A stretch of 64,000 nt of DNA, from positions 26,948,348 to 27,012,347 of the forward strand of contig OZ024804.1 in NCBI GenBank assembly GCA_964017045.1, read 5' to 3'. Below, piece after piece: positions 24,301-39,300 of this stretch. The stretch comes from Omphiscola glabra. Taxonomy: Eukaryota; Mollusca; Gastropoda; Lymnaeidae. Below the pieces are notes generated by a model, which ran no database searches, was not told the DNA's origin, and worked only from the letters and a program-made list of their open reading frames with translations. Numbering within the stretch: the first letter of the stretch is position 1; each line of letters starts with the position of its first letter. The position numbers were made by a program, and so were the translations under genes.

Positions 24301-27300
24301 GTGTAAATTTTAAAAATCAATTTACCAAGTTCTTGACTAGTCATGATCACAACAGTAAAATAATTTTTAAAATCTGCCATTAAAACCCGACCCAACAATA
24401 CAAATATTTAAAAAATGTCAGTCATGTCCCTGGGGCAAGTTTCTCAGGAGATTTTCATTTAAATGGCAATTTTAGTGTTTTCTATATAGCAACGTGTAAA
24501 CAGAGGTTTGAGTTATGAATTAGGCTGTTACTGGGTTACTCATTACTCATTTAGACTCACAGTTGGTGGCTATGTTTTATTCCCTACCTTGCTGAAATTG
24601 CATCCCCTGCTGGAATGGCATTCGGCTTGGCTCCATGCCAGGTGCATGAGCCTGGCCCTGTGGAAACATTGGGGGGCCTCCTGGGTAGGGAGGCAATCGA
24701 GAGGTAGGACTGGGACCTTGTGCCGTGCCTTCTGGGAAACCTGCAGCTCCTGGTGCTGTGAATACAGTGTCATTGAGTTATTTCTCTTTGGTCGTCAAGT
24801 TATTTCATATGATAGCAATGCAAGTATTAGCAAATAGCTTTACAATTATCAAATTTTCATTACTTCTTTCTTTATCTCTTTAAAGAAAAAAATGTACAGT
24901 TCATTTTCAGAAGACACTAAATTATACACATTGGATTAGACTATTTATTTTTTTAGTTTAAGAAAATGTTCATTAATTGAAGAAATTTGTTTTCAAAAAT
25001 TAAAATGGATTTATTGTAGTATTTTAAATCATGTAATACTATACTAGAATTATTTTTGAAATTATGAAACAATTCTTACGTCGTGGAAACCTGGGGCCTT
25101 CGAATGGAATGTTTCGTTCTCTGAAGAACTGCATTGCCCCCATCCCTTCAATAGGACCTGCAAGTTTTAAGCTCACTGAGAATTGGTTGTTACTTTCAGT
25201 AAACTATAACTTATTTTTCCAAGTATGTCAGTAATGATCCCATGCACACCCGTAATAATTTATTTATAAATGATAACCTCTATCCCCCAGAACTTAAAAA
25301 AAAGTTTTTTTAAATATTAATAGCATCCCCAAGACGCTTTGGAGACAGTTGAAAAAAATAATAGGGTATTTTTTCAGTGATGAAAATGAAGATGGAAGGC
25401 ACTGTGGTGATTCAATGAATACATAGAAATAGATGTGAAAAAAAGGGAGGGGGGGGGGGAATATTTATTTCCTGATTAAGCAGATTCAGGTTGTCCCCCT
25501 TTGTGAAAGTCTTGTATTTGTTGCAGTTTTATACAGTGCAAACTCTTCATTTTGTATGGCTGAATGTAGATGCAGAACATCCACTTAAGCTTTTATTGGT
25601 AATACAAATTATTTTTTAAAAGGATAAGATAACAGTGACCAAACATGTCTGACAATTAAACACACCTCTAGGACCTTGGGTTCCTGGACCTGGTTGAACC
25701 GGGGCCATTGGCTGCCCCCCTTGAGGGCCTGGGGTCATTGGCGGTCCGGGAGTCATCGGTGGTCCGGGAGTCATCGGCGGCTGACCCATTGGAGACGGTG
25801 GCGGACCTGTGGGAGTGTGCGGTCCCCCAGGGGTTGAGCTGGTGGAGGGCGGCACACTAGTTGGCGCTGCAGGGCTGGGTGCCATGCCTGTCGGGGTAAG
25901 GTTTCCCCCGGTGCTACTAGCGGTCGGGGAGGCTGCTGCATCAGAAGGGCTGGCTATGTTGAATGCCGGCCTAATAGGTTGGGGCCCAGCACCTGGCGGT
26001 GCCATTGCTGGTGGTGGACCACCAGGATTTTGAGGGGCTGTGGGAGGTCCGGCAACACCAGGAGGCAGTGGAGCTCTTTGAATTTGTTCCCTCTGTTGGA
26101 AAGCCTCGCTGAAAGGGTTATTGTCCTGTAACACAAGAAGCATCATCAATGTTAACAAAAGATGATGAGCCATGTCTCATAACAGAAAAAAAATTATGAA
26201 ACAAAAAAGACAAATTGTACACTGACATAAACACCAATAAAAAAAAAACCAATAGCCCTCAAGCACAATTGGGACAGATACAAATCAGTGTGATAATAAC
26301 CTAGCCTGAATCAAACGTAAATGAACACAGAACATGGCTATTTCAAAGAGACTACAAAACGCTACAAAAACAGAAAGCACGAAATAAACAAAGATTGCAG
26401 ATAACAAAAATTATATTTAAAAAATTATGTAAATGTTGATGTGTCAGCAGAAAATGAGACAAGTGTTTATTTAATTCGTCAGGTTCTTTTTTTTTTTTTT
26501 TTTTTGGTTTGTAAATTTAGAGATTTTTCAAGTTAAGTCACTTTTTTTTATGTATACATCCTCTTTCAAAATTAATTTTAAAAGTAAAAACTTATCATTT
26601 TTGACTGGATAGCTTTTTAATAAAAAATCAAATCTTAGTTGTGAACATGGTGTCAGTCCGTGTCTCATTTGATGGTGGCACATCACATTTATCAGGGCTA
26701 ATACATACTCCGATAATTGTCGTCGGAGGCCGCATCCTATTTTGTTGCTGCTGCTGCTGCTGGATACGTATACGGTTGTGCATATATGCCTCATATTCCT
26801 GCCTTGCCGTGGGGCTAAGTCTTACTGAGTTATGCCCCCCTGGGGTGCGGGGATGGGGTATGGGCATGGCGGACCCAGGCATGGGTGTCTCAGACATACC
26901 ACCACTCCACATGCGGCCAAACTGCTCCTGTTGAGAGGGGGTAGTTTTTGTTGCTTTTGGTATTTTTTTTTGTCTCAAGGATTTCAAAATGTATACTTTG
27001 AGTCTGCTTGCGTGCACTTGATCTCTGTAATTCCACTAGAGTGACTTACAGTATAACTCAAATAAAATATGCATTGTGTTAAGTCTTCCAATCTAAAACT
27101 ATCAATTAATGAAGAGTGCTATTTCCCCCTCTGACGGTGTACAAATTAAGAGAATTTCTTTTAAATCTAAAAAAAAATTCTTTTAAAAATACTTATTTAT
27201 ATTTTTTGTTTCTTATCTTGTTTATTACTCTGATGAATTATGGATGGAATCTACTTGACTGAAACAGAGCCCACTTAGTGAAATTAAGATAAAATGCTGG

Positions 27301-30300
27301 AGAAGATGCTGGGTATGGTCTTACAATCAGAATACTATTTACCGCCACATACACTTTGATTCCCAAACACATTTTGTGTAGATATTACTTATTCCTATAA
27401 AGCTAACAATTCAGTTTTTGGTTTGTTTTGTTTTTTTAAATTAAAAAAAGTCATCCCCTTTTTTTCTGTTCTTGCTATTTGCAGAGAAGAAATTTCTGTT
27501 ATTAATGTGTTCTCCATCAAAGTGATAAACTAAGAGTTTACATGACAAATCACTCAATCTGCAGCAACAACAGCCTGAGATAATATACCTTTAACCCTTT
27601 TAGAATTAGGAATGTTTAACCATTAGGTTCCCAAAGCTTTGAAAAATTTGCTTCCAATAAGGTGATAACGCTCCAATTCTTACGTTCTTCTAAGTGGTAC
27701 TCTCTCACTGGGGCTTTTTAAGCATTATGATTACAATGAACAATACCACTTATGAATATAAAAGTTATTGCTGAATTGTAACAAAACTTTTTAAAGTTAC
27801 ACATTAGGACTGAGATAAAAATGTGAGCTAATTGTGACCTCACTTAAATGTACTGCAATGTGATGGATGATTCCAGGTAATTCGGGCAGGCACTATGGGA
27901 ACTTAATGGTTAAAACTCAACAAAAGATAACATCTTTATCACCTAGTCATTGAAACAAAACAAAAACAGAAAAAAATCAAACCAAAAAAAAATTAAACAA
28001 TATGATAATCTTAGCAGCAACAAACTCTTTACCAACACCAACAACAACTGATTTGTAGGTACAGGGGCCATCAGACACACGGGGGCCATCAGACACACGG
28101 ACACCAAAAGACAAACCTGTTGTTTGTTTTTGTATTCTTGCATCAGGTGTTGGTGCTGCCTCAGTAGCTTGCGCTGGGCCTCCAGCTGCTTCTGCAGCCC
28201 TGACTGTTCAGTGCCTATCCGTTCTAGTTCTGCAGTGTCCACTGGATTGAGTTCCTGGCCATTTTTCTTGGCCTGATTGGCATTTTAAAAAAAAGAAAAT
28301 TATTAAGAATGCTCCATCCTGCTTTAATCCTAATAATAGATTTTCTTTCTTCCTCTAAAACCTAACCATTTCCAAATCCAGACTTTGAGCATGATTGTTT
28401 GCTAGAATTCCATTTTTTAAGGAAATTAAAAATTTAATTCCATTGTTTTCATATTAATTTATTTTAACTATATGAAATTCATCATACGGCACAGCAGTAT
28501 ATTGCATGATTAAAAGTTGATTGCAACAAGTACTTCATGTTTTAAATTTATGAGTTGAATGACACAGTGATTAATAAGTTTACAGAATATTATGAGGCAC
28601 CTGTTTATTTACCAAAGTGAGAACACAAGATTTTATACCTTTCTGTGACTGCCGTTAACAACTTGCCGCAGCAGGTAATAATTATATTGCTTAAACAAAG
28701 ACACTTGACATATATAATATACTTTCATGAGACTCACCAATCTTTGCCTTGCCTGAATTGTCTTCTTGCTTCGCTTAAGTTTGTTGACCTGTCCCTCAAA
28801 TATCTTGACTTGACTCTCCAGGTAAATAGCCTGCTTGTTAAGCCAGTCTTCGTATTGGGCAGCTTGCCTTTCATACTCAGGACCCATTTCACCTAAATTA
28901 AGACAAGAACATTATTATTTTAACATTCTCTTGTGATCTGGTTGAATTGGGCTCAGCAGTTGACAAGTATTCATGACACCACACCCTTACTTCTGGGATT
29001 TGATTTAATCATATTTTTTTTTACATTCAAGTGCAGTGATAAAGTAAAACAAATATAGGTTCAAACTATAGTTAACCCTTTAACTGTCAAGAACATTTTT
29101 TCTATAGCGTCAAGCCATTTTTGACAATTTCATGTGCTTGTCAAAAATGACAAAAATCTCAAAATGAATTCAAAGACCCTAACAAGTATACATTTGCTGA
29201 AGGTAAATTTGGTATGAAAAGAATTTGTTTTTATATTATGTATGTTGATATTTGTTGTGAGCTGGATTTGTTATGAATGTTTTTGATAGGGCCAGTTGTT
29301 GATCGTGGGAGTGTTTTGTGAGTTGTTGATCATGAGGTCAGAGTTGGTTCGTCGTGTTGAGCTTTCGTGTATGCTTGGTGTTTGTGTGTGAAATGATCGT
29401 TAGTTGAGATTAGTAGAGCCAGGAGTTAATCGAGAGAGTAGTCGAGAGTAAAATCAGTGCCATTGTAGTGATATGTTTGAGCAGAGGACGTTTTCTTGAA
29501 GTGGTAGCTCGTCTGTGTAAATAACTGTTAAAGAACTGTTGTATTTTCATCCTGGAGTTTGTGATTATATCCTGGGATAGTGTTGTAATCCCTAGATCAC
29601 ATGGAGGCTACTGACCGTGCAGTAAACGTAACTAGTGCAAGTTTTATTAAAGTGTAAGAATGAAGATCCTAACATGTGAAGACTTAAGAAGGCTGTATCA
29701 TCTGTGACTCTAGACTAACGAAAGTAGGCCACAACAATACTGACCTTGTCCTTTACAGAGTGAGTAAAATTTAGTACTCAACTCATGAATTCGACCGACC
29801 CTAAATACTCCATAAATTGTTCAAACTCACAAAATCAAGTTTTTTTAGATACTAGAAGCAAAAGTATTTTAAAAATTTCAAGTTATAGTTACTGAAAATA
29901 TATATTGTATTGAAAATTGTAATATTGGTGAATTTTTTTTCATTCTTTACCTTCAAATTTCTGTCATACAAAATGCAAGGGGGAAGAAACAAAATTAGTT
30001 AAAACAAAACATTTTTAATTGAAGTTATTAAATCCATTTTTTTTATTAATTCATACTCCAGAACATACACAAACGTAAATATCTTTGGGGTCAGTCTTTG
30101 GGGTCAGTCTTTGGGGTCAGTCTTTGGGGTCAGTCTTTGGGGTCAGTCTTTAGATCCAATAAGTGTCTGTCTCTGTTCCATTTCCACCCTTTCCCAAACG
30201 AATTTGCCTGTAACAATAAGACTAAGCTTAGGGATAAAATTGTCAAGATCTGCCTCTTATCTTGACATGACCGCTAGAGCTAATACTGTCATTTCTAGCA

Positions 30301-33300
30301 TGTGCAATATCTCTGCAATCTTTGCTTTCATTTTAATAATTCCAATAAAGAAATTATGTGTTAATTTTAAAATCTAGAGGGGCACTCTCCAGCATCAGTC
30401 TTTATGGCGGTCAAAAAATTTGAGAAAATTTCCCACCCGATTAATCACAAAAAAATCCCTGATAAAAGCAATTAAACACACTAATAGAAATGAAGCAAAC
30501 TCATTTATATAGAGTTATACAGTAAATCATTTGCATTTTTAATGACGATTTTGCTAGCGTGACACCACAGGCAAGGGTATAACGGCCGATGATTGACGTT
30601 ATGACAGTTATAGGGTTAATAACAAAGATAAATGTAAAATCTTCTAGTAGTTCAGTGCACTCTTATCAAGTCAGTATCAGGGATTAAACTAAATGTTTCA
30701 GATTTCAAAACACAAGAGCACCAACCTGTTGGTGGACTAACTGGAGTGGGAGGACCAATGGGCATCTGATGTCCCGCTGGAGGTACAGCATTATTTGGAC
30801 TTGGTCCCCTGATCTCCGGCGGGCCCTGGAAAGGCATGGGTGGCCTCTGATTCATTCCAGGGTGCATCATGCGAGGGTTGAATCCTGTATGTGATATGAC
30901 AAAGTCACAATCATCAGCATAATGGGTTTCAGTTTAAAACTTTCCAATTTTTATTTTCAGCGCTTTTCTCCAAGATTGGGGTGGGTTACCTTTAACCAAA
31001 GCCCTTTTCTCCAAGCTTGGTGTGGGTTACCTTTAACCAAAGCACTTTTCTCCAACCTTGGGGTGGGTTACCTTTAACCAAAGCGATTTTCTCCAAGCTT
31101 GGGGTGGGTTACCTTTAACCAACAATCAAACTGACCAGTGGTGCAACGAGGATATGGACACCTGCAGCTTACAGAACAAGACAGAAGTGAACAAACCTTG
31201 TTGAAACTGGATGTTATCAGGTGAGGGATTCCATCCTCCTCCATTGTCCGGTGGGCCAGGTATACGCATACCTGGATGCTCCATCCTCATCTGCATTGCC
31301 ATGTTGTGAGGGGGAGGGCCAACACCTGAGACAGGTGGCATACCTGTGGGCATGCCCTGTTCTCCTCCCACCTCTCTCCTGTGCATCATGGCCTGTTGCT
31401 CTGACTGACGCTTCTGTTCTTCCTTCTCCTTTGCAAAGACAGAAAATTGGGTAAAAACATAACTTTGAAAATGCATATTCCATTTTCTCAACTTTGACAC
31501 AAATAAAACATTTAAAGAGTAATCAGGATAATTAGATTTTTCTTCAGCTGAACACTAAATAATTTCAAAGGTAAGTCTGGAACACATAATGTATTTGAGG
31601 TAATCTGTTAACGATATTTAAATTAGCTATAATCCTACCTGTTCAAGAAGTTCATCCAGCAAGGTGGATGCCTGACCCTGTGGGCCTCCTGATGGGGGGC
31701 CTCCGGGAAATGGTGGTCCCAGCTGACGGGGACCCATGCCCCTCACAGGTTGTGGTGGGTGAGAAAGTCTTGGAGGCTGGCCAGGGAAATGCTGCCGGTT
31801 GATGTGGGACATCTGCTGCATGCCAGGATGCGTAGGGGACTGCGGTGGTGGAGGGCCTCTCATGCCTGAAATTTAAAAAAAAAGTTTATATTGGGCTTGA
31901 GCATTACTGGACGCTAAGTGTAAGACGAATAGGTGAGTACCTTTAAGGACTGGATGACTGCGAGACTTGTGTTCAAAGTATGACATTTGATAAGTAAGGA
32001 TCAAGAGGTTCTGACAGATGATGACATCAAAATAAGGGTAGGAAAGGCACGGGCAGCCTTCCAACAGCTCAAGAATGTCTGGGCCTCCAAACACCTAAAT
32101 ACCAAACTGAAGATCAGAACCTTCAGCACCATGGTGAAACCGGTTCTACTGTATGGTGCAGAAACATGGAGAACCACTGCTGGGAATATGAAGAGAATCC
32201 AGTCCTTCATCAACAACTGCTTAAGAAGGATTCTCGGGATTCACTGGCCCGACAGAATCAGCAACCAGAAACTGTGGCAGCGGACAAAGCAAGAACCGGT
32301 AGAACAAGAGATCCTCCAGAGAAGATGGAGATGGATTGGCCATTCGCTCAGGAAACCTGCCTCCAGCATAACTAGACAAGCCTTGAATTGGAACCCTCAA
32401 GGAAAACGGAAAAGAGGCAGGCCTAGGAACACTTGGCGCCGTGAAGTGGAGGCGGATACCAAGAAACTTGGCCACACTTGGGGGAGGCTGGAGAGATTGG
32501 CTCAGGAAGGTGATGCCTGGAGGGCTCTTGTAGGCGGCCTATGTCCTAAACACAAACGTCGATGAAGATCGGCTGCTGTTCCTCGAGGACGAAAAAGGCG
32601 AAAGAGAAGAAGAGAGAAGTGTAAGACAAATAGGTGAGTACCTTTAAGGACTGGATGACTATGAGACTTGTATTTAAAGTATGACATTTCATAAGTAAGG
32701 ATCAAGAGGTTTTCAAATCACCTCTGGGCGGCATAGCTTGATACATGGGATGTGGACGGCCATCTTGCATAGCCATAGGTTGTGACATGCGGGGCCCGAG
32801 TCCTTCCATTCCCTCTATACCCCCTTCTCCAGGACGAGAAAACCTGGTAGGCTGTCCATCTTGAGGCCTAGAGAAAAAAATTATAATTAAACATAAGTTT
32901 AGGACAAGACAAAGCTGAAGAAATATGTATTTACTGAAAACAGAACACACAACATTTTCATTCATAAGAAGCTTACATAGTTGGGTATAGGACCTGACAT
33001 AATCAGTATATCATATAATTGGGTGAAGGTCCTCTCACTGATGTCACAAAAACTGGATATGACATAAAGGATAAGTAGAACATTACTCTCCTTCATAGAA
33101 TTAAAACATTTTGACACGTGCCTCACCGGATGTAATAAATTTTTGTCAAAAGGACATAACAATTTTGTTTAAATTTATGTCATGAAATAACTGTACCTTA
33201 TGCCATGGGGCTGTCCATACATGGGGGGGCCTCTGGGACCTCCAGGGTGGCCCATCTGATTAAAGCCCCCTGGACCCCTTGGTACCATGCCCCCAGTTGG

Positions 33301-36300
33301 ATACCCAGGTGACATCATATGTGGCGGTCCTGGTGACAAGCTGAAATGAATGGTTGAAACAAAAAATGTTACAAAAAATTAGATTTGACTTTTTTTGAAA
33401 GCTCAACTGTGAATAATTTAATAGCATTAAAAGGAAAGTAGTCAAAGGGAATTTTGGGTAAGAAGGATTTGGGGTTAACAAAATGAATTTAAATAACTGT
33501 AATTAAGGCACATCCGGAAATTTGCTTAAAGAAATTTGGTTGACGGATAATTAATTGACGGAAATTTGGTCGAATCTTGTTTTCAGTTTACACGTTAAAA
33601 TTTTGCATAAAATTTCTTTTTGAACAAATTATTTTGTTTTACTATATAGTATAGTGCATTCAAAAAGATATTTAACATTGGGAGACTTGATTTAAAAATG
33701 TAAAACTCCACTTAAAAAGTAAATATGTAGGGTAATAGTTAAAAATAAATTTCCATTAATTGTAAAAAAATTAATGACTGAAAGGGGAAAATAGCACCAG
33801 CCAATTTTGTTAACAGAATCTTTACAGGCTGCAATCAATACATTCTCATATAATATTTTATTTTTTAATGTGTTTAACATGACTGACACCACATTAATTC
33901 TACACCTTTGGTTAAAGATTGTTTTTTGTTGTAATAATCAAGACAAATTTGAAATGTATGAGTACCATGGTACTCAATCATAATGTAGGCATCACAGTGA
34001 ATAATTTCTATAGTTGATATTTTTTTATGGCACTATACACAACACAAATTGCAGCACATGTTTTATTTGCTCTGTAACAGTACACTCTAACGTGACAAAG
34101 GAGTTGGGAAGCCACTGAGGTAACAGTGACAGGATTTTCACTTACTTTGCAAATGACGGTTGTGATGACATGGGGTATGGTGAATGCGGTGCTGACCCTG
34201 GTCCCTGGCCGTAGCTTTGTGATGATGACGGTGGGCTGAAAGGTATCTGAACATTCCCAGTGGAGAATGGGGACAACTGTGGGCCGCCGGGTGTCATGGG
34301 CTGACTATGAGGAGAAGCTGAGTGACGTCCACTTAACAATGCATTGAACGGGGACTGGATCCCTGGAGTACGTGGCGATGGTTGTCCACTTCTTGGAGAG
34401 TGCATAATCTGTTAAGAAAAAAATGTTCTTACTTGGTTATTTTCTAAATGCAAGTTTTGAGCGAGTAAAAACATATTACCATTCATTTAGTTGGAAAAAT
34501 GTACAAATTTTAATTGACATTTTTTTTTTTTTGTAAAAACTTGGATACAGAAAGAGCTTTCCAAAAGTCAATTTAAGATATTTATGTACAGAATTAGACT
34601 TTGTTTTGCATTAGCTCTGCGGTTTTCTTCAACCTCTTTCATCTTACAACACACTAAACTTAACTATTTGAGTTCCGTCAACACACCAATTAATTCATTT
34701 TTGGCCTTTTCGATGAATAACAGTTTGGAAGAAAATTAGTTTTCAATAATTTTACCTGGATCAATTTATGTTTATTTAAACCTTAAGCTAAAATTTCCAC
34801 AGACAAATTTTTCTTCTTCAATCTTTATTGATTAATATAAACTGTTGCAACACACTTGAAAAACAATGCTCTAAATTTATTTTTATAACTATCAATATTT
34901 AAAAATGAAATGTGAAAAGTTGAGACAACATATTTTTCCATTTACTTTATTGAGTCTGGATTGTTTATTTATTTTTTTATTTTTTAAGACACATTTTTTT
35001 TGAATTGGCCGAAAATCTACTTCTTTAACTGGACTTTATTGTAAAATAAAATTTTAAAAGCTTAACTATTTTAAAGATATTTTGTTTTTAAATACTGGAC
35101 TTGAGTGGATTGGCTAACCTTGGGAGATGGAAGTCCAGAAGAAGACGGCTGAGGTGGGACTTGAGAAGGGGACATTTGCATATGTGGTGATGCAAGATTG
35201 GGGATGAATTGGGTCCTGGAAAGACCCAATCCACCCGGGTCCATCCCAAGTGGTTTGATATCAGCTCCACTTGAATCTCCGCCCGTCAGCCTGAACAAAG
35301 TCATAGAAAATATATTATTAAGAGAGATCAAAGCAAAAAAAACAATTTTATCATATGTTAGATTAAAATGCATTTTTTTTTTACTTTCTGATTTTGAGAG
35401 CTGTAAATGAACTGCTGAGACAAATTGTTCGCTGCCGTTTATAGCCAGTGTTTTCCTTCTCACAAGAATAGCCAACTTAATTGCCTAAAGTGACAACTGT
35501 GGAGAATAGAACGCTGTGTATAGGTTGGGTCCCTTTTATTATGGCCACAGAAAAAAATCGCAGGGTCAAACACTTCTTTCCTCGTAGCCCCTACAGAGCT
35601 TATGTGTTGTATGATTCAAATTACAAGTGATGAAAAAGTTCAGGTATCTTTATTTACTGGCTTCGCATGTATGAAAGTCTAAAATGCATATGAAATATCA
35701 CTGCTGTCCAGAATAAAATAGGTGTAAGAAAATCCTACACATTCTATCACAAAAAGTATAGGAACAGAACTCTTAGCCAAAATATGATAATTCCCTATCC
35801 AAAAATATAAATTCACTCCTATCTAAAAAAAAATAATATTCACTCTCACTCACAAATATGTATACAGTCTTATTAACACAGGTTTTTTTAACACTCAGGT
35901 GTGGTGGCTGAGTTAAATTCATGATTAAAGGGGAAATTACAATAGGAAAAAAATACATCGTTCACTCACATAATATCACAAATATTATGACCTGACACAG
36001 AAGAACTACATCACATAATCTGACAGTGACAACAACTCTGGACTAATTTGAACCCACTGACTCCTTGGGCAAGTGGAAGGCAATTTTAGGCCAACAAATA
36101 CACTTATTATATCAAGCCGTACAATATTAATTAATGAATGAGAAAAATGTTAGCATCATCTGATTATGTAAATAAATCTTCAGAATTTTTTATGCCTGAA
36201 ATCTTTTTAATTATGTGTATTAATCAATAACTTATATATGAAGAGCTTATTTTCAAAACGCGGTATCCTCCATTTTTAAAAAAATGAAAAAACCTAACCA

Positions 36301-39300
36301 TTTTGTAGAGCAAACCAGGTTCGTTTAGGACATGGTAAATTCTATGTACTAAACACATTATATTCCTATTTTATTCGTGTCTAAAAATGATTTAATCCTC
36401 TAAACGCTTTATTAATTTTTTGTAAAAAGTTGAATAATCTCAAAACCCCCAAAATGGATATACAGCATTTTGAAAATCATCTCTTCATATGATATTATTA
36501 ATCCACATTAGTTAATTAATTAGTCTATCTGTTAGCTATTCCACAACCATATTAAAATAATATGTATTTTACAAAAGACTTACCTGGCCGTCATTGCTTC
36601 TGTTCCCTGCAACATTGCTGCAATCTGGCCAACTTCTGTCTTCTCCTTCTCTTTCTCCTCTGCTGTCTTCATTGCATCCCCATCTTCTTTATCTTTATTG
36701 GCTTCAGATTTCTGTTTTTGGCTAAATTCCAAAAATTGGGCTTGGAAGTCAGCTGAGCTTCTGGTCTTTGAACCATCTCCATCTTTCTCTTCTTTCACTT
36801 CATCTTTGCTGTACATGTTAAAAAATAAGATTTAAATCAATGCTACATATTCAATTAACATGGATTGTTGTGTTCTGCATTAATATTGCAACATTGCTGA
36901 TGTTATTCCATACAGTAGCGGTTCACAAACTCTAAAAAAGTTTTTCTTTTAAATTTTATTTATTTTTTATTATGAGTACCCCTCCAATATTTCCCTTACC
37001 TCACTCATGCCTAAATTCCCCCCTCCAATATTTCCCTTACCTCACTCATGCCTAAATTCCCCCCTCCAATATTTCCCTTACCTCACTCATGCCTAAATTC
37101 CCCCCTCCAATTTTTCCCTTACCTCACTCATGCCTAAATTCCCCCCTCCAATATTTCCCTTACCTCACTCACGCCTAAATTCCCCCCCTCCAATATTTCC
37201 CTTACCTCACTCACGCCTAAATTTCCCCCCCTCCAATATTTCCCTTACCTCACTCACGCCTAATTCCCTCCCTCCAATATTTCCCTTACCTCACTCACGC
37301 CTAAATTCCCCCCCTCCAATATTTCCCTTACCTCACCCACGCCTAAATTAAAGTACTAAAAAATAAATTAGTTAAATAATCAAATGAAGCAGATAAAGCA
37401 AAAAAAATTTAAAGGCTCTTTTTAAATCTTTTATTTTACAAAGTTATTTTTTTCCTTCTTTTTTTTTTTATACAAATAATAGAGCTAAAAATAATCTCAC
37501 AAATAAACATTGCCATATAATGTTTGGCCATAAAACGTGAGAAGAAAAGAAAATCAATAAAAACTATCAATATCTGACTTAAATATAAAATACAGTGTTG
37601 TCATAATTAATTTAATTCGAACAATAATTTTGTGGATACAATTAGTTGTTGATATATATTGTTAAATATTGAGAACAAAATACATATTTTGCAGTTTTCA
37701 GCCATTGTCAATATAATTTGTCCCTAACCCCAAGCAGTACCCACAGGATGGGAACCACTGCCATAGAGCATAAAATGTTAAGTTTCTTCTAGACATGTAT
37801 AACTCACCATGAAATTATTATCATGGCTATATTACAAATGGTTCATTTTAAAATAATCTTTTTATTAAATTAAATGTGTTAGCAGGGATAGGAAATTTTA
37901 AAGCCATACAAATGCTCAGTTTAAAAGTATCTTTTTAAAAAAGATTACGGATCAATTATATGAAATTAATTATTATTGCTTAGATTTAAAAACTGGATAA
38001 TAAAATGATATCTTTTAAAACTTCAGTCACAAGAAATTATACTCACACATCATCTGATTTATCCTGGTCAGATTTCTTGGGGTCGCCAGCATGACTCTCA
38101 TCGATGAAATCCAAATGTTCAAACATTTTGTCATCCAAATCCAAGTCCAGATCTGGGTCAGCGTACTTAAGAATGTCAAACGTTCCATCGGCGCCTGGGG
38201 AAAACCATTCTAGGTTTGATGATTTGGGGGATAAAGATTTGTTAAAATTAAAGAAATAAAGAGAGAAGTGGGGTAAGTTTTTAAAAAAAAAATCGAGGAA
38301 AAAAAAAATTAAGTAAATAGATACTGGTTATCTGAACTTAACAAACTTTCTTTTAACAAAATGTTTCCTCAATATTAATTGGTGTCTATTTCAATTAAAA
38401 CTCAACCCAAGCTTTAGTAAATTATATAGTCTTCAATCAGCTGGTAAATAAATAAGCTTCAAGAAGGGAGAAAAAGGTGACTAATTCACCAACTATATTA
38501 AAGACAAAAACACAGCATTGAAAGGTCTCAGCTACAAGTTTTTTTAACACAGAGACAATGTGCACTGACATAAAAAAAAAAGGAACTTAACTGCAATAAT
38601 CAGTGCTTTGTTTGATCTTTATTTAAACTTCTCTCTCATTTAAAAAAAATAGTTTGTGCCGTATAATCTTAAGTTATTAGGTTTACAATTGTTAAAAATA
38701 AGGCAGAAAAATTTACAAAAGTACATTTCTGATTAATTTACTTTAACGCGGTAATCTATATACTTACTTAGTAAGTCATCATCTTCATTTTTGTCTTCTT
38801 CAGATGAGAGAGAAGGTTTTGTGCCTTTCTCGTCAATCCCTTCCAACAAGGTGTCCGGTTCAACCGCAGTTGAACTGTCTTCTGGTATTGGTGTCTTTGA
38901 TGTTGAGGCTTGTGGGCTTCCAGGACCTGTGAAATAATGATCACAAGGTTAAACTTATTACCATCATGTGACAGCACGACATTTTGAAAAGCTCTAGTCA
39001 AAAATTTTTTTTAAACTGGAACACAGTTTTGCAATACTTGAAGCTACAAAACCCAGTTGACTTTAACTGTGAGTTTTAAAACCTACAGCAATTCTTTAGG
39101 ATGCGCCTCATTTAAATTGGAGATCTTTGTACGTCTTTTTACTCCAAATTAACACATCAGTGGCGACTCACCTGAAAATATCTCATCTTCTCCGGTCTGT
39201 TGAGATGCAGGTGCATGTCTGGCCATACCTGGATGGCCTTCTCCAGCAACTCCTGATGGTGTCAAGGAGAGAGGCGGTTGCTGCATGGGTTGCTGCTGCT

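Larger units (their letters stand above)
29072..30619. mobile_element. 1.54-kb TTAA-flanked element (piggyBac-like), non-autonomous
   Basis: TTAA at 29072-29075 and 30616-30619. Termini CCCTTTAACTGTCA and TGACAGTTATAGGG are inverted repeats with one mismatch. There is no transposase frame. It contains a candidate solo LTR (29253-29736) and a 13-bp tandem repeat. It fills most of the intron between exons 35 and 36. Confidence 0.8.
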
